A stretch of DNA of 51,247 bases from Bacteroidota bacterium (lineage in GTDB: Bacteria; Bacteroidota; Bacteroidia; B-17B0; Aurantibacillaceae), in contig JAUXSA010000082.1 in NCBI GenBank assembly GCA_030681615.1, positions 1-51,247 of the forward strand. Direction: 5' to 3'. A model generated the notes under the pieces. That model had not been told where the DNA came from. It saw only the letters and a list, made by a program, of their open reading frames with translations, and did no database searches. Position numbers and translations under genes: made by a program. Each line of letters begins with the position of its first letter. Within the stretch, counting starts at the first letter, position 1. Shown here piece after piece: positions 26,308 through 35,600 of the stretch.

Positions 26308-27939
26308 ATGCCAAAAGGAATTTATAAAATACCAACACCGGTAAACGAACCAATTAAAAGTTATGCCTCTGGAAGTGCCGAACGCAAAGAGTTACAGGCT
26401 ATGTTAAAAGAATTGCGTAGTAAAGAATTAGATATACCAATGTACATAGGTGCAGAGGAAGTACGTGGCGCCACCAAGGTGCGCCTTGCTCCACCACACG
26501 ACCATAAGCATACTTTAGGGCATTTTCATAAAAGCGAAAAACAACATGTTGAAATGGCCATTAAGGCGGCATTGGCTGCAAAAGAAAAATGGCAAAATTT
26601 AAGCTGGGAGCACCGCGCCAGTATTTTTTTAAAAGCAGCCGAATTAATTGCTGGTCCTTACCGTGCTAAATTAAACGCTGCTACCATGCTTGGCCAAAGC
26701 AAGAATGCTTTTCAGGCTGAGATAGACAGCGCCTGTGAGATAATTGACTTTTTACGATTTAACGTACATTATATGACCGAGATCTATGCCGATCAGCCTA
26801 TCTCTGGTCCAGGTGTATGGAACAGGCTAGAGTGGAGGCCTTTGGAAGGATTTATTTACGCTTTAACACCATTTAATTTTACAGCTATTGCAGGAAATTT
26901 ACCAACCAGTTGTGCCATGATGGGCAACGTTGTTGTTTGGAAGCCAAGTAACACTCAGGTTTACAGTGCTAATGTACTGATGGAAATATTTAAAGCAGCA
27001 GGTGTGCCAGATGGTGTTATTAATTTAATTTACCCAAGCGGACCAGATGCTGCCGATGTTGTATTTAACCACAAAGATTTTGCCGGAATACATTTTACAG
27101 GCAGTACAGAGGTTTTTCAAAATATATGGCAAACAATTGGAAATAATATTCATAAATACCGTTCGTATCCTCGCATTGTTGGCGAAACAGGTGGTAAGGA
27201 TTTTATCATGGCACATAGTTCAGCCGATGCAAAAGTGCTTTCTGTAGCTATTTCACGCGGTGCTTTTGAATATCAGGGTCAAAAATGTTCTGCTGCTTCA
27301 CGTGCATATGTCCCATCTAATTTGTGGAACGAAGTAAAAGCTTATTTGCTAAGCGATCTTAAATCCATGAAAATGGGCCCAACAGAAGATTTTACCAATT
27401 TTATTAATGCAGTAATTGACGAAAAGAGTTTTGATAAGTTGGCAAAATATATTGATGCCGCCAAAAAAGACAGTAACGTTGAAATTATTGCCGGTGGAAA
27501 TTACGATAAAAGCAAAGGTTATTTTATTGAACCAACTATTATTGTTGCAAAAGATCCTAAGTATGTAACTATGTGCGAAGAGTTATTTGGACCTGTGTTA
27601 ACACTTTATGTTTACGATGAAAAGAAATTTGAAGAAACATTGGAGTTGGTTGACAGTACTTCTATTTACGCTTTAACGGGCGCTATATTAGCGCAAGATC
27701 GTTATGCTATTGAACTGGCAACAAAAAAATTAAGTAACGCGGCCGGAAATTTTTATATTAACGATAAATGTACCGGTGCAGTTGTTGGTCAGCAACCATT
27801 TGGAGGAGCAAGAGGAAGCGGAACAAACGATAAAGCCGGAGCAAAAATTAATTTATTGCGTTGGGTTTCTCCGCGCACAATTAAAGAAACGTTTGCGCCA
27901 CCAACAGATTATAAATACCCATTCTTGCAGGCAGATTAA
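26308..27939 (+). CDS. pruA: L-glutamate gamma-semialdehyde (P5C) dehydrogenase
   Basis: A 543-residue aldehyde dehydrogenase of the TIGR01236 type, which oxidises glutamate semialdehyde (from pyrroline-5-carboxylate) to glutamate with NAD in proline and arginine breakdown. Visible features are the NAD site TPFNFTAIAGNLPTS, FTGSTEVF, the general base E293 in GETGGKDF and catalytic C327 in EYQGQKCSAASRAY. The C-terminal GQQPFGGARGSGTNDKAG is characteristic. Length matches single-domain bacterial and eukaryotic P5C dehydrogenases rather than the fused PutA. No proline dehydrogenase gene is adjacent. It is monocistronic, with a terminator after it. Confidence 0.96.
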   Translation: MPKGIYKIPTPVNEPIKSYASGSAERKELQAMLKELRSKELDIPMYIGAEEVRGATKVRLAPPHDHKHTLGHFHKSEKQHVEMAIKAALAAKEKWQNLSWEHRASIFLKAAELIAGPYRAKLNAATMLGQSKNAFQAEIDSACEIIDFLRFNVHYMTEIYADQPISGPGVWNRLEWRPLEGFIYALTPFNFTAIAGNLPTSCAMMGNVVVWKPSNTQVYSANVLMEIFKAAGVPDGVINLIYPSGPDAADVVFNHKDFAGIHFTGSTEVFQNIWQTIGNNIHKYRSYPRIVGETGGKDFIMAHSSADAKVLSVAISRGAFEYQGQKCSAASRAYVPSNLWNEVKAYLLSDLKSMKMGPTEDFTNFINAVIDEKSFDKLAKYIDAAKKDSNVEIIAGGNYDKSKGYFIEPTIIVAKDPKYVTMCEELFGPVLTLYVYDEKKFEETLELVDSTSIYALTGAILAQDRYAIELATKKLSNAAGNFYINDKCTGAVVGQQPFGGARGSGTNDKAGAKINLLRWVSPRTIKETFAPPTDYKYPFLQAD

Positions 27940-27955
27940 ATTTATTTTTTTAAAC

Positions 27956-27989
27956 AAAAGCAAGCTTAATAATTTAGGCTTGCTTTTTT
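27956..27989 (+). terminator. Intrinsic terminator of pruA
   Basis: A 10-bp stem AAAAGCAAGC/GCTTGCTTTT with an AT-rich 12-nt loop and T tract, 17 nt past the stop. Confidence 0.85.
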
Positions 27990-28066
27990 GTTTCTTATAA
28001 TACGGATTAGTTTCCGGGCATTTATTTTCCGATATTTGATCAAAAACCATGAGAAAATAAGTTATC

Positions 28067-30058
28067 ATGGCAGTTTATAATCAATACCAGATCAGCATCA
28101 AACATATTTTCTACATATTATTTATTTTTTTAGCTAGTTCTGTTTTTAGCCAGAATTATTTAGATACACTTGCAAAAAAGATCGGTGTAGCAAAAAACGA
28201 TAGCGCTAAAATTAATTTATATTATAAATTTTCTTTAGCGGATAAAAAATTAAGTTCAAGCCAGCGCGATTCATTATATAACTTAATTATAGAAACGGGA
28301 AAAAATTCTAAGAATAAAAGAATGCTGGCATTTGCTCTGTATAAACAAGGGTATTTTCATGACAGCAGGAGTGAAAATAATAAAGCGATCGAAAAATATT
28401 TTAGTGCTTTAAAGGAGGCGGAGAAGATCGGTTTTATTTGGATAAGACTAATGGCACATAATAGAATAGGTTCTGTTTATATGAAAGAAAAGAACCATGA
28501 GTTTTCGTTAAAACAATACCATTATTCTATTGCACTGGCAAAACAAATTAATGATAGCGCTAACTTATCCGAAGGATATGCTATGTTAGCAACCATTTAC
28601 AATAATTATGATAAGTTAGATTCTTCGTTGTTTTATAACCATAAGGCTTTGGAGATAAGAGAAGTTTTTGGAGTGAGAGTAAATCTAGCAAATTCATATA
28701 ACAATCTGGGTCTTACTTATAAGAGTCTTAAACAGTATGATAAATCTTTAGAGTATTTACAAAAGAGTTTAAAAATTCGCGAGGAAGAAAAAGATTATAA
28801 AGGCATTGCCGGATCAAATATTAATATAGCCAATGTTTTGCGAGCTCAAAAAAAATATAAGGAAGCACTTAAATATGCTGAAGCCGGAACTAACATAGCA
28901 TTTAAGAATAAGATCGGAGATTTTTATTTAAATGGTTTGTTTTCGCAAGCGGAGGTATTATATAAATTGGGTATGTATAAGGAATCTGTTTTGATGTTTA
29001 GAATATGCCGTGTAGTTGGTGATTCCATTAAGAAAGAAAAAATTAACACCCAGGTTGCAGAGCTTCAGTCCAAATACGACAGTGATAAAAAAGACGCAGA
29101 TCTTAAATTAAAGGAAGAGCAGATTAAATCAAAAACAGCGCAAAATTCAAAACAGAAAATTTTGATCGTTGCCTCTTGTATAGCCTTATTAATGGCTTTA
29201 CTGGCCGTGTTCTTTATCTACAGAAGTTTCAGGTTAAATAAAAGGAACGCTGTGCAACTGGCATTTAAAAACCATTTGATCGAGGAAAAAAATAAAGAAA
29301 TAACAGATAGTATAAATTACGCCCGCTTAATACAACAAAGTTTATTGGCATCTGAATCAATGCTTGATGAAAATTTGAATGAATATTTTATTTTATACAA
29401 ACCAAAAGATATTGTAAGTGGCGATTTTTACTGGGCATCTGAAACGCATGAAGGATTTTTATTGGCATGCGTGGATTGTACAGGACATGGTGTTCCCGGC
29501 GCATTTATGAGTTTAATAGGTAAAGAGAATTTAGATAAAGCAATTGTAAAAACAAGCAGTCCTAAACAAATATTAACCGAATTAAATAAAGGTGTTAAAA
29601 GATCATTGAATCAAAACAGCCCCGGTAATAATAACCGCGATGGTATGGATGCTGCAATAGTTAGAATCGAAAAAAGTAATAATACTGTTTCAAAAGTTTA
29701 TTACTCGGGCGCTAATCGCCCATTGTGGATCATTAGGAAAGCAACAGGTGCATTAGAAGAAATAAAACCAACTAAACAGGCAATAGGTGGATTTACAACC
29801 GATAGTCAGGAATTTGAGGAACACGAATTAATCCTGAACAACGGAGATATGATCTATATCTCAACAGATGGTTACGCCGACCAATTTGGAAGCGATAAAA
29901 ATAAGAAGTTAACCACTAAACGGTTTAAAGATCTATTGATCTCTATACATAGCTCAAAAGCAAAAGAGCAAAAGCAGGAACTTGAAGGTTTTTTTACAAA
30001 CTGGAAAGGAAAAAGCGAACAATTAGATGACCTGTTAGTAATAGGTATTAAGATATAA
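28067..30058 (+). CDS. TPR sensor with SpoIIE PP2C phosphatase output
   Basis: A 663-residue signalling protein. An N-terminal hydrophobic signal (IFYILFIFLASSVFSQ) precedes a periplasmic stretch of TPR motifs (about 70-330; e.g. LANSYNNLGLTYKSLKQYDKSLEYLQKSL). A charged helix (SKYDSDKKDADLKLKEEQI), one membrane helix (about 365-387) and a SpoIIE-type phosphatase domain (about 410-663) follow, the last with KPKDIVSGDFYW, DCTGHGVPGAF, GANRPLW, STDGYADQFGS and EQLDDLLVIGI. The catalytic half closely resembles the other two SpoIIE proteins here, while the sensory half is unrelated. No partner kinase or STAS protein is adjacent. Confidence 0.92.
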   Translation: MAVYNQYQISIKHIFYILFIFLASSVFSQNYLDTLAKKIGVAKNDSAKINLYYKFSLADKKLSSSQRDSLYNLIIETGKNSKNKRMLAFALYKQGYFHDSRSENNKAIEKYFSALKEAEKIGFIWIRLMAHNRIGSVYMKEKNHEFSLKQYHYSIALAKQINDSANLSEGYAMLATIYNNYDKLDSSLFYNHKALEIREVFGVRVNLANSYNNLGLTYKSLKQYDKSLEYLQKSLKIREEEKDYKGIAGSNINIANVLRAQKKYKEALKYAEAGTNIAFKNKIGDFYLNGLFSQAEVLYKLGMYKESVLMFRICRVVGDSIKKEKINTQVAELQSKYDSDKKDADLKLKEEQIKSKTAQNSKQKILIVASCIALLMALLAVFFIYRSFRLNKRNAVQLAFKNHLIEEKNKEITDSINYARLIQQSLLASESMLDENLNEYFILYKPKDIVSGDFYWASETHEGFLLACVDCTGHGVPGAFMSLIGKENLDKAIVKTSSPKQILTELNKGVKRSLNQNSPGNNNRDGMDAAIVRIEKSNNTVSKVYYSGANRPLWIIRKATGALEEIKPTKQAIGGFTTDSQEFEEHELILNNGDMIYISTDGYADQFGSDKNKKLTTKRFKDLLISIHSSKAKEQKQELEGFFTNWKGKSEQLDDLLVIGIKI

Positions 30059-30139
30059 TTGTTAAAATTTTTCGATTTTTTGAATCTAAACGTTTAAATC
30101 ATTATGTTAGCTAAATAAATTAGCAAACACACACAACTT

Positions 30140-32431
30140 ATGAAATTAAAATTACCCTTAATTGCAACAGCTTTGTGCCTTTCCTTTGGCCTGAGCGCTC
30201 AAATCGGAAAGGTAGCATTAAAAAATAATGCTGTCCAGATTCAGAATAACACAACAACTATCACAAATCGGTGCGGTACTGCTGAGCCTGGTGCTGAGTG
30301 GGATGCATGGTTTAATAAAAAAGTTGAAGAATTTAAGGCTTCAAATATAGCCGGTAAAAATCAAGCCGTTGTATATACAATTCCGGTTGTAGTGCATGTG
30401 GTACATAATAACCAGGCGGTTGGTGTAGGCGATAATATTTCGCAGGCTCAAATTATAGATCAGATCAATATTTTAAATGCTGATTTTGCAGGTACGGGCT
30501 TAAATAGTGGAAACGTACCGGCTGTTTTTTCATCTCTAAAAGCTAATTGTACTATTAATTTTTGTTTAGCTCAACTTACACCAACAGGTGGAGCGATGGC
30601 TGAACCTGGAATTGACCGTATAAATAGGGTTGCGAAAGGATGGTCAACTCCTCCTTACACTAATACCTATGTTGATGCAACAATAAAACCAAACAGTATT
30701 TGGGATCCAACACGTTACTTAAATATGTGGGTAATGAATTTAGGCGGTGGTTTATTAGGCTACGCTACTTTTCCAGCTGGCACAGGTCTTTCAGGATTAG
30801 GTGGCCCTTTTGGAACTGCAACATCAGATGGTGTTGTAATGCTTAGTAGTGCTTTTGGAAGCATTGGTACTGCGGTAAGCAATGCTCCCTACCACAAAGG
30901 TCGTACAACAACTCATGAGGTTGGCCATTGGATAGGTTTAAGACACATTTGGGGAGATTCAAATTGTGGTAATGATTTTTGTACAGATACACCCACATCA
31001 CAACAATCAAATTTTGGTTGTCCTACACATCCCTATAAAGTGGGTATTTGTTCAGGCAATACTAATGGCGAAATGTTCCAAAATTTTATGGATTATACTG
31101 ATGACTTATGTATGTATATGTTTACTAACGATCAATCCGCTCGTATGCAGACTGCAATGGCTAATGGTTCGTTTCGTAATTTATTAAGTGCAAGTGCAGC
31201 TACATTATGTACAGTTGCTGCTTCCACGCCTACTGCAAATTTCGCCATGTCAACTACAGGTTGCGTTGGGTCTCCTGTATCTATAACCAATAATACCAGT
31301 GGATCACCGGCTCCAACTTATGTTTGGAGTTCAGTTCCCTCAACTGGTGTTTCTTTTTCTCCTAATAATACTGCCGCTGCTCCAACAATTAACTTCACAA
31401 CTCCTGGTACTTATAGTATCTCTGTTGCTGCAACTAATTCACTTGGGACAAATGCAACAGGTCACTCCATCGTTATTTCGAATTGTGCTGTACTTTGTGC
31501 AGATACTATTACTAATGTTTCGCCAACCGGAACTTTATTAGTAGGTGCTGCAGGATCAGATACAGCTACTCCTGGTTGCAGTCCTAAAGCTGGTTATATC
31601 ATGGGTTCTAATTGTTATGATGACTTTGAGAAAGCAGAATATTTCCCAATAAGCAAGTATAGCTCTATTTCGTCTCCTCAAATTAAGTCTGTGATCGTTA
31701 TTTTCTATAAAGACGGAACTAAAGGTACTGGTGGTTCTAGTACAGCGCCAGTGAACTTAAAATTATATAATGGAACAATGGCTGGTGGACCAACAGGTAC
31801 AACTACACCATTTGGTCAGGTTAATGCCACTATGGCTAATATATTAGCTGTTACTGCAACTAACTCTGTTAGTTATGTTGGTCAACAACCTATCGTTTAT
31901 ACGAATCCAATTTTAAGACCTTACAGATATATATTTGCTTCACCGGTTAATGCTCCTGCAACCAACGGTTTCTTTGCTTCGGTTAAAGTTCCAACAGCAG
32001 CAGGTGATACCGCTGTTATTATGGATGATGCAAGTGTAACTACAGGTACAAACTGGGAATTATGGAACGACAACACATGGCATAGTATTTCTATTGCATG
32101 GGGTGGTTATGATGCAAGTATGGCAATTTTACCTGAGATGCAATGTGGTGTAACAGGTATTAATAAAAATTCTGTTTTAGATGCTAATGTTAGCTTACAT
32201 CCAAACCCATCTAACGGTTTAGTTAACATTATTGCAACGTTACCAAACGCTCAGAATTTAGATATAACTGTTCATAACTCATTAGGTCAATTGGTTTCAA
32301 GCACTAAGCACACAGGTGTTACCAGCAACGTGTTTAGCATGGATCTAAGCAGTTATGCAAATGGTGTTTATATTGTAACCATCAATAATGGCGAAGAAAA
32401 AATAGTGAAGCGCTTAATTTTAAGCAAATAA
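30140..32431 (+). CDS. M43 (pappalysin-like) metalloprotease with T9SS type A sorting domain
   Basis: A 763-residue secreted protease. A signal peptide ends near SAQ (residue 21). The catalytic domain (about 70-355) has the extended zinc motif HEVGHWIGLRH (H259, E260, H263, H269) and a Met-turn region QNFMDYTDDLCMYMF, as in family M43B. It is followed by a PKD/Ig-like domain (about 365-450, TPTANFAMSTTGCVGSPVSI), a domain of about 200 residues of unknown fold, and a type A sorting domain (VSLHPNPSNGLVNI to IVKRLILSK). The Cys-rich segment CGNDFCTDTP after the zinc motif is typical of M43. Extracellular protein degradation is the likely role. It is monocistronic, with a strong terminator. Confidence 0.93.
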   Translation: MKLKLPLIATALCLSFGLSAQIGKVALKNNAVQIQNNTTTITNRCGTAEPGAEWDAWFNKKVEEFKASNIAGKNQAVVYTIPVVVHVVHNNQAVGVGDNISQAQIIDQINILNADFAGTGLNSGNVPAVFSSLKANCTINFCLAQLTPTGGAMAEPGIDRINRVAKGWSTPPYTNTYVDATIKPNSIWDPTRYLNMWVMNLGGGLLGYATFPAGTGLSGLGGPFGTATSDGVVMLSSAFGSIGTAVSNAPYHKGRTTTHEVGHWIGLRHIWGDSNCGNDFCTDTPTSQQSNFGCPTHPYKVGICSGNTNGEMFQNFMDYTDDLCMYMFTNDQSARMQTAMANGSFRNLLSASAATLCTVAASTPTANFAMSTTGCVGSPVSITNNTSGSPAPTYVWSSVPSTGVSFSPNNTAAAPTINFTTPGTYSISVAATNSLGTNATGHSIVISNCAVLCADTITNVSPTGTLLVGAAGSDTATPGCSPKAGYIMGSNCYDDFEKAEYFPISKYSSISSPQIKSVIVIFYKDGTKGTGGSSTAPVNLKLYNGTMAGGPTGTTTPFGQVNATMANILAVTATNSVSYVGQQPIVYTNPILRPYRYIFASPVNAPATNGFFASVKVPTAAGDTAVIMDDASVTTGTNWELWNDNTWHSISIAWGGYDASMAILPEMQCGVTGINKNSVLDANVSLHPNPSNGLVNIIATLPNAQNLDITVHNSLGQLVSSTKHTGVTSNVFSMDLSSYANGVYIVTINNGEEKIVKRLILSK

Positions 32432-32452
32432 AATTGATCTTTTAGTTTTTAG

Positions 32453-32480
32453 AAAGGCCCCGCATTCCGGGGCCTTTTTT
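32453..32480 (+). terminator. Intrinsic terminator of the M43 protease gene
   Basis: A perfect GC-rich stem AAAGGCCCCG/CGGGGCCTTT with a 5-nt loop, then a T tract. Confidence 0.92.
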
Positions 32481-32565
32481 ATTAATACCCCATTGTTCAA
32501 TTCAATAAACATTGCTATTGTTAAAAATTAAAGTCAACTAAGCAAAAAGCCCGTCTTTATTGCTT

Positions 32566-32573
32566 TATTTTTG
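32566..32573 (+). promoter_or_regulatory. Candidate -7 box of the SirB1-like gene
   Basis: TATTTTTG matches TAnnTTTG and ends 9 nt before the ATG at 32583. No clear -33 element is seen. Confidence 0.35.
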
Positions 32574-32582
32574 AAATATACA

Positions 32583-33479
32583 ATGGCAGCACCAAAACGA
32601 CAAGCGGAAATGAGTTTAAAGGAAGTAATTGCCTTAATTACCCTATTAGACGATCCTGACGAGGTAATTTACGTACAGGTAAAAGATCGTTTTGTTGTTC
32701 TTGGACCACCTGCTATCCCTCATTTAGAGACTGCCTGGGAAAATAGCTTCGATGCCATTATGCAAAAGCGTATCGAAACAATTATACATACAATTCAATT
32801 TGAAACACTTCAAAAAGCACTAAAGAACTGGGCAAAAGTAGATCAGGACGACCTTTTAAAGGGTATTTTAATTTTAGCACGTTACCAGTATCCAGACCTG
32901 GATGAGAATAAAATAAAAAAACAACTGGCCACAATAAAACAGGATGTATGGTTAGAACTACACGAAGACCTTACTGCGCTTGAGAAAGTAAAGATCATTA
33001 ATCATATTTTATTTGAAGTGCATCAGTTCAGCGGCAACATTACCAATTACCACGCGCCGCAAAATTCATTCATTAATAATGTTTTAGAAAGTAAAAAAGG
33101 AAATCCTTTAATGTTAAGTGTTGTTTACCTTTTAATTTGTATCGAATTAAAGATCCCTGTGTATGGAATAAACCTGCCACAACACTTTGTTTTAGCCTAT
33201 TTGAATGAGGAGGCCAATTTAATTGATGTAAACAATAAAACACTTTCTAATAATATTTTGTTTTACATTAATCCTTTCAGTAAAGGTTTATTGTTTAATC
33301 AAAAAGACATTGACCAGTTCTTAAAACAATTGAATTTAGATCTTGAACCAAAATATTATTTGCCTTGTAGTAATATTGATATTATTAAACGTTGCATTAA
33401 CAATCTTATTTTTTCTTACGAAAAGCTTGGTTATATAGAGAAGGTAGAAGAGCTAAAAGGCCTGGATGCCCAGCTATAA
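32583..33479 (+). CDS. SirB1/transglutaminase-like family protein
   Basis: A 298-residue cytoplasmic protein. An alpha-helical N-terminal part (residues 1-120) precedes a transglutaminase-like core (Transglut_core2) with NYHAPQNSFINNVLESKKGNP, LSVVYLLICIELKIPVYGINLPQHFVLAY and LIDVNN. The usual catalytic Cys of transglutaminases is replaced by the NSFINNVLE segment, as is typical for this SirB1 subgroup, so enzymatic activity is doubtful. The ATG at 32583 is preferred over the in-frame TTG at 32571, which overlaps the -7 box. Function unknown. Confidence 0.82.
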   Translation: MAAPKRQAEMSLKEVIALITLLDDPDEVIYVQVKDRFVVLGPPAIPHLETAWENSFDAIMQKRIETIIHTIQFETLQKALKNWAKVDQDDLLKGILILARYQYPDLDENKIKKQLATIKQDVWLELHEDLTALEKVKIINHILFEVHQFSGNITNYHAPQNSFINNVLESKKGNPLMLSVVYLLICIELKIPVYGINLPQHFVLAYLNEEANLIDVNNKTLSNNILFYINPFSKGLLFNQKDIDQFLKQLNLDLEPKYYLPCSNIDIIKRCINNLIFSYEKLGYIEKVEELKGLDAQL

Positions 33480-33564
33480 GACTGAATCAACAATTTCAAA
33501 AAAAATGTTATTATTGTTTTATTTATCTAAAAATAGGTTTACCTTTAATTAAAATTTAAAACCC

Positions 33565-33903
33565 ATGAAAAAAATATTATTAACTCTTTCGTTAGTTGCT
33601 TTGTTTAGCGCTGCAACTCAAGCACAAGATCCTGTAAAAAGCAAATCTACTAAAACAACTAAAAAAGAAAAAGAAGTAGTTAATCCTGATGGAACAACTA
33701 CGGTTGTTACTGAAGAGAAAACAACAACAAGTACAACAACTGAACCAACTAAAAAAGAAGAGCCAAAAAAATCAGGAACAAGAATGGCTATAAATGAAAA
33801 AGGGACTTCTGGAACAAAAGCTACTACCAATAAAAAAGAAGCTAAGACAGAATCAAAAGACGAATCAACCAGTCCTACAGGACCAACAACCAAGCCTCAC
33901 TAA
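33565..33903 (+). CDS. Small secreted Lys/Thr-rich low-complexity protein
   Basis: A 112-residue protein with a clear signal peptide (KKILLTLSLVALFSAATQAQ) and a mature part made almost entirely of Lys, Thr, Glu, Ser, Gly and Pro. Stretches include KSKSTKTTKKEKEVVNP, TTTVVTEEKTTTSTTTEPT and TSPTGPTTKPH. It should be disordered and very polar. There is no lipobox and no sorting domain. The signal peptide, the preceding TACCTTTA box with a TTG 23 nt upstream, and the bidirectional terminator after it support a real gene. Function unknown. Confidence 0.7.
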   Translation: MKKILLTLSLVALFSAATQAQDPVKSKSTKTTKKEKEVVNPDGTTTVVTEEKTTTSTTTEPTKKEEPKKSGTRMAINEKGTSGTKATTNKKEAKTESKDESTSPTGPTTKPH

Positions 33904-33922
33904 TATTTAATTATTATAAATT

Positions 33923-33950
33923 AAAAAGCCTCTGAAAAGAGGCTTTTTTT
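33923..33950. terminator. Bidirectional intrinsic terminator
   Basis: Stem AAAAAGCCTCT/AGAGGCTTTTT with a GAAA loop and T tracts on both strands, serving the convergent genes at 33565-33903 and 33949-34554. Confidence 0.88.
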
Positions 33951-34554
33951 ATGATTTTTTGCGTTGGTTCAATTCATCACGAATCTTAGAAGCCAACTCG
34001 TATTGTTCTTCATCGAGTGCGGTTTGTAAAAGGTTCTTTAACTCTTCTGTACTTTTGCCTTTATAATCATCCATGCCTGTAGCAACCGGTGTTTCAGAAA
34101 GTTCGGCTATTTGCTCACTTTCTTCAGTTGCAGCAAGAGGCTCGTCATCCAATACAATACCAGCGCTTTTTAAGATAAATTCGTAAGTGGAAATTGGGCA
34201 TTTAAACCTAACTGCAATGGCAATAGCGTCGCTTGTGCGTGCATCAATCTCTACTTCTTTAGTACCATCATTACACAATAATTTGGCATAAAAAATTCCT
34301 TCTACAAGGTTGTATATCAATACTTCTGTAACGGTAATATCAAATGTTTGCGAAAAGGTCTTAAAAAGATCATGTGTTAAAGGCCTGCTGGGGCTCATTT
34401 TCTCTAACTCAATAGCAATGGCCTGTGCTTCAAATCCACCAATAATAATAGGTAATCGCCTGCTCCCGGTTGTTTCGCCCAGTACAAGGGCATAAGCGCC
34501 ACTTTGTGTTTGGCTATAGGATAATCCTACTATTTCTAAACGGACTTTTTTCAT
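33949..34554 (-). CDS. Bifunctional nuclease (DUF151) domain protein with UVR motif
   Basis: A 201-residue protein. Residues 1-130 form a BFN/DUF151 domain (ALVLGETTGSRRLPIIIGGFEA, TDITVTEV-like strand, VEIDARTSDAIAIAVRF). An acidic linker is followed by a C-terminal UVR motif (LLQTALDEEQYELASKIRDE), the UvrB-UvrC interaction helix pair. The BFN+UVR pairing is common in Bacteroidota. Nuclease activity is reported for some DUF151 members, but the cellular role is not established. The ATG at 34554 is preferred over the TTG just upstream. It is convergent with the secreted low-complexity gene, and its stop abuts the shared terminator. etfA ends 39 nt upstream. Confidence 0.9.
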   Translation of the reverse strand: MKKVRLEIVGLSYSQTQSGAYALVLGETTGSRRLPIIIGGFEAQAIAIELEKMSPSRPLTHDLFKTFSQTFDITVTEVLIYNLVEGIFYAKLLCNDGTKEVEIDARTSDAIAIAVRFKCPISTYEFILKSAGIVLDDEPLAATEESEQIAELSETPVATGMDDYKGKSTEELKNLLQTALDEEQYELASKIRDELNQRKKS

Positions 34555-34593
34555 CAAGTACTTGTAGATTCTAATTTAAGAATAAAATTTTGT

Positions 34594-35574
34594 TTAATTC
34601 TGATTTGCCTTAAATTTTTTAACTGCTTCGGTAAATTTAGGGATAATGGTAAAAGCATCACCTACAATTCCATAGTCTGCCGACTTGAAAAAAGGCGCTT
34701 CTTTATCGTTATTTATAACAACGATGGTCTTACTGCCGTTAACACCAGCTAAATGCTGTATAGCCCCGGAAATACCAATGGCAATGTATAAATTTGGACG
34801 AATAGCAACACCTGTTTGTCCAACATGCTCATGATGTGGTCTCCAGTGCATATCGGCAACCGGACGAGAACATGCAGTAGTAGCACCTAACGCAGAGGCA
34901 AGGTCTTCAACGATCTTCCAATTCTCAGGCCCTTTTAAACCTCTTCCGGCACTAACTACTAATTCAGCTTCAGGTAATGGTATCATACCGCCAACATCGT
35001 TAGATCTTGTTTCTTTTATAACAATTTTAGAAGCAATTGCAGAAAGATCTGCATTAAAATCGGCAACACTTGCCTTGTTTTCTCCCAATTTTACAGGGAA
35101 ACTATTTGGCAATAAGGATATAACTTTTAGGTCACTTGTAATGCTATAAACAGCAGTTGCCTTTCCTGAAAAAACATTTTTCTTTACTTCAAAACTGCTT
35201 CCGTTAATAGTTGGAAAATCTACAGCTCCTGCAACTAAACCTGCTTTTAACTTAGCTGCTAATCTTGGTGCAACTGCTTTCCCAACAATATCAAAAGCAA
35301 AGATGATTATTTTGGCATTCTCTGCTTTAGCGGCTTGCTCCACAGCCGCGCTAATGAACATGGCATCCGCACTCATTTTATCATTTTTAATAGATAAAAT
35401 TTTTGTTGCTCCTGCTTTTCCAATTTCTTCTAATTGCTCGGCTGATGCATTATTTACAACAGCTGTAACGCTTGATCCGGTTAGCTCAGCAACTTTTACA
35501 GCGTAATTAACACATTCTAAAGATGCTTTTTTTACACGGCCTTTATTTATTTCGGTATAAACTAGTACTGACAT
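34594..35574 (-). CDS. etfA: Electron transfer flavoprotein subunit alpha
   Basis: A 326-residue FAD-binding subunit of ETF, which takes electrons from acyl-CoA and other dehydrogenases and passes them to ETF:quinone oxidoreductase. The C-terminal FAD domain shows VSAGRGLKGPENW, SRPVADMHWRPHHEHVGQTG, LYIAIGISGAIQHLAG and the closing APFFKSADYGIVGDAF. It is encoded 26 nt behind etfB in the usual order. Length is normal for the family (about 310-330). Confidence 0.97.
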   Translation of the reverse strand: MSVLVYTEINKGRVKKASLECVNYAVKVAELTGSSVTAVVNNASAEQLEEIGKAGATKILSIKNDKMSADAMFISAAVEQAAKAENAKIIIFAFDIVGKAVAPRLAAKLKAGLVAGAVDFPTINGSSFEVKKNVFSGKATAVYSITSDLKVISLLPNSFPVKLGENKASVADFNADLSAIASKIVIKETRSNDVGGMIPLPEAELVVSAGRGLKGPENWKIVEDLASALGATTACSRPVADMHWRPHHEHVGQTGVAIRPNLYIAIGISGAIQHLAGVNGSKTIVVINNDKEAPFFKSADYGIVGDAFTIIPKFTEAVKKFKANQN

Positions 35575-35600
35575 TTTATAATTTTTTTTGTGATTATTAA

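Noticed and set aside
33618-33893. Val/Ser-rich open frame on the minus strand inside the Lys/Thr-rich gene
   Set aside because: It is the antisense shadow of a low-complexity coding sequence; the sense frame has a signal peptide, promoter-like box and terminator.
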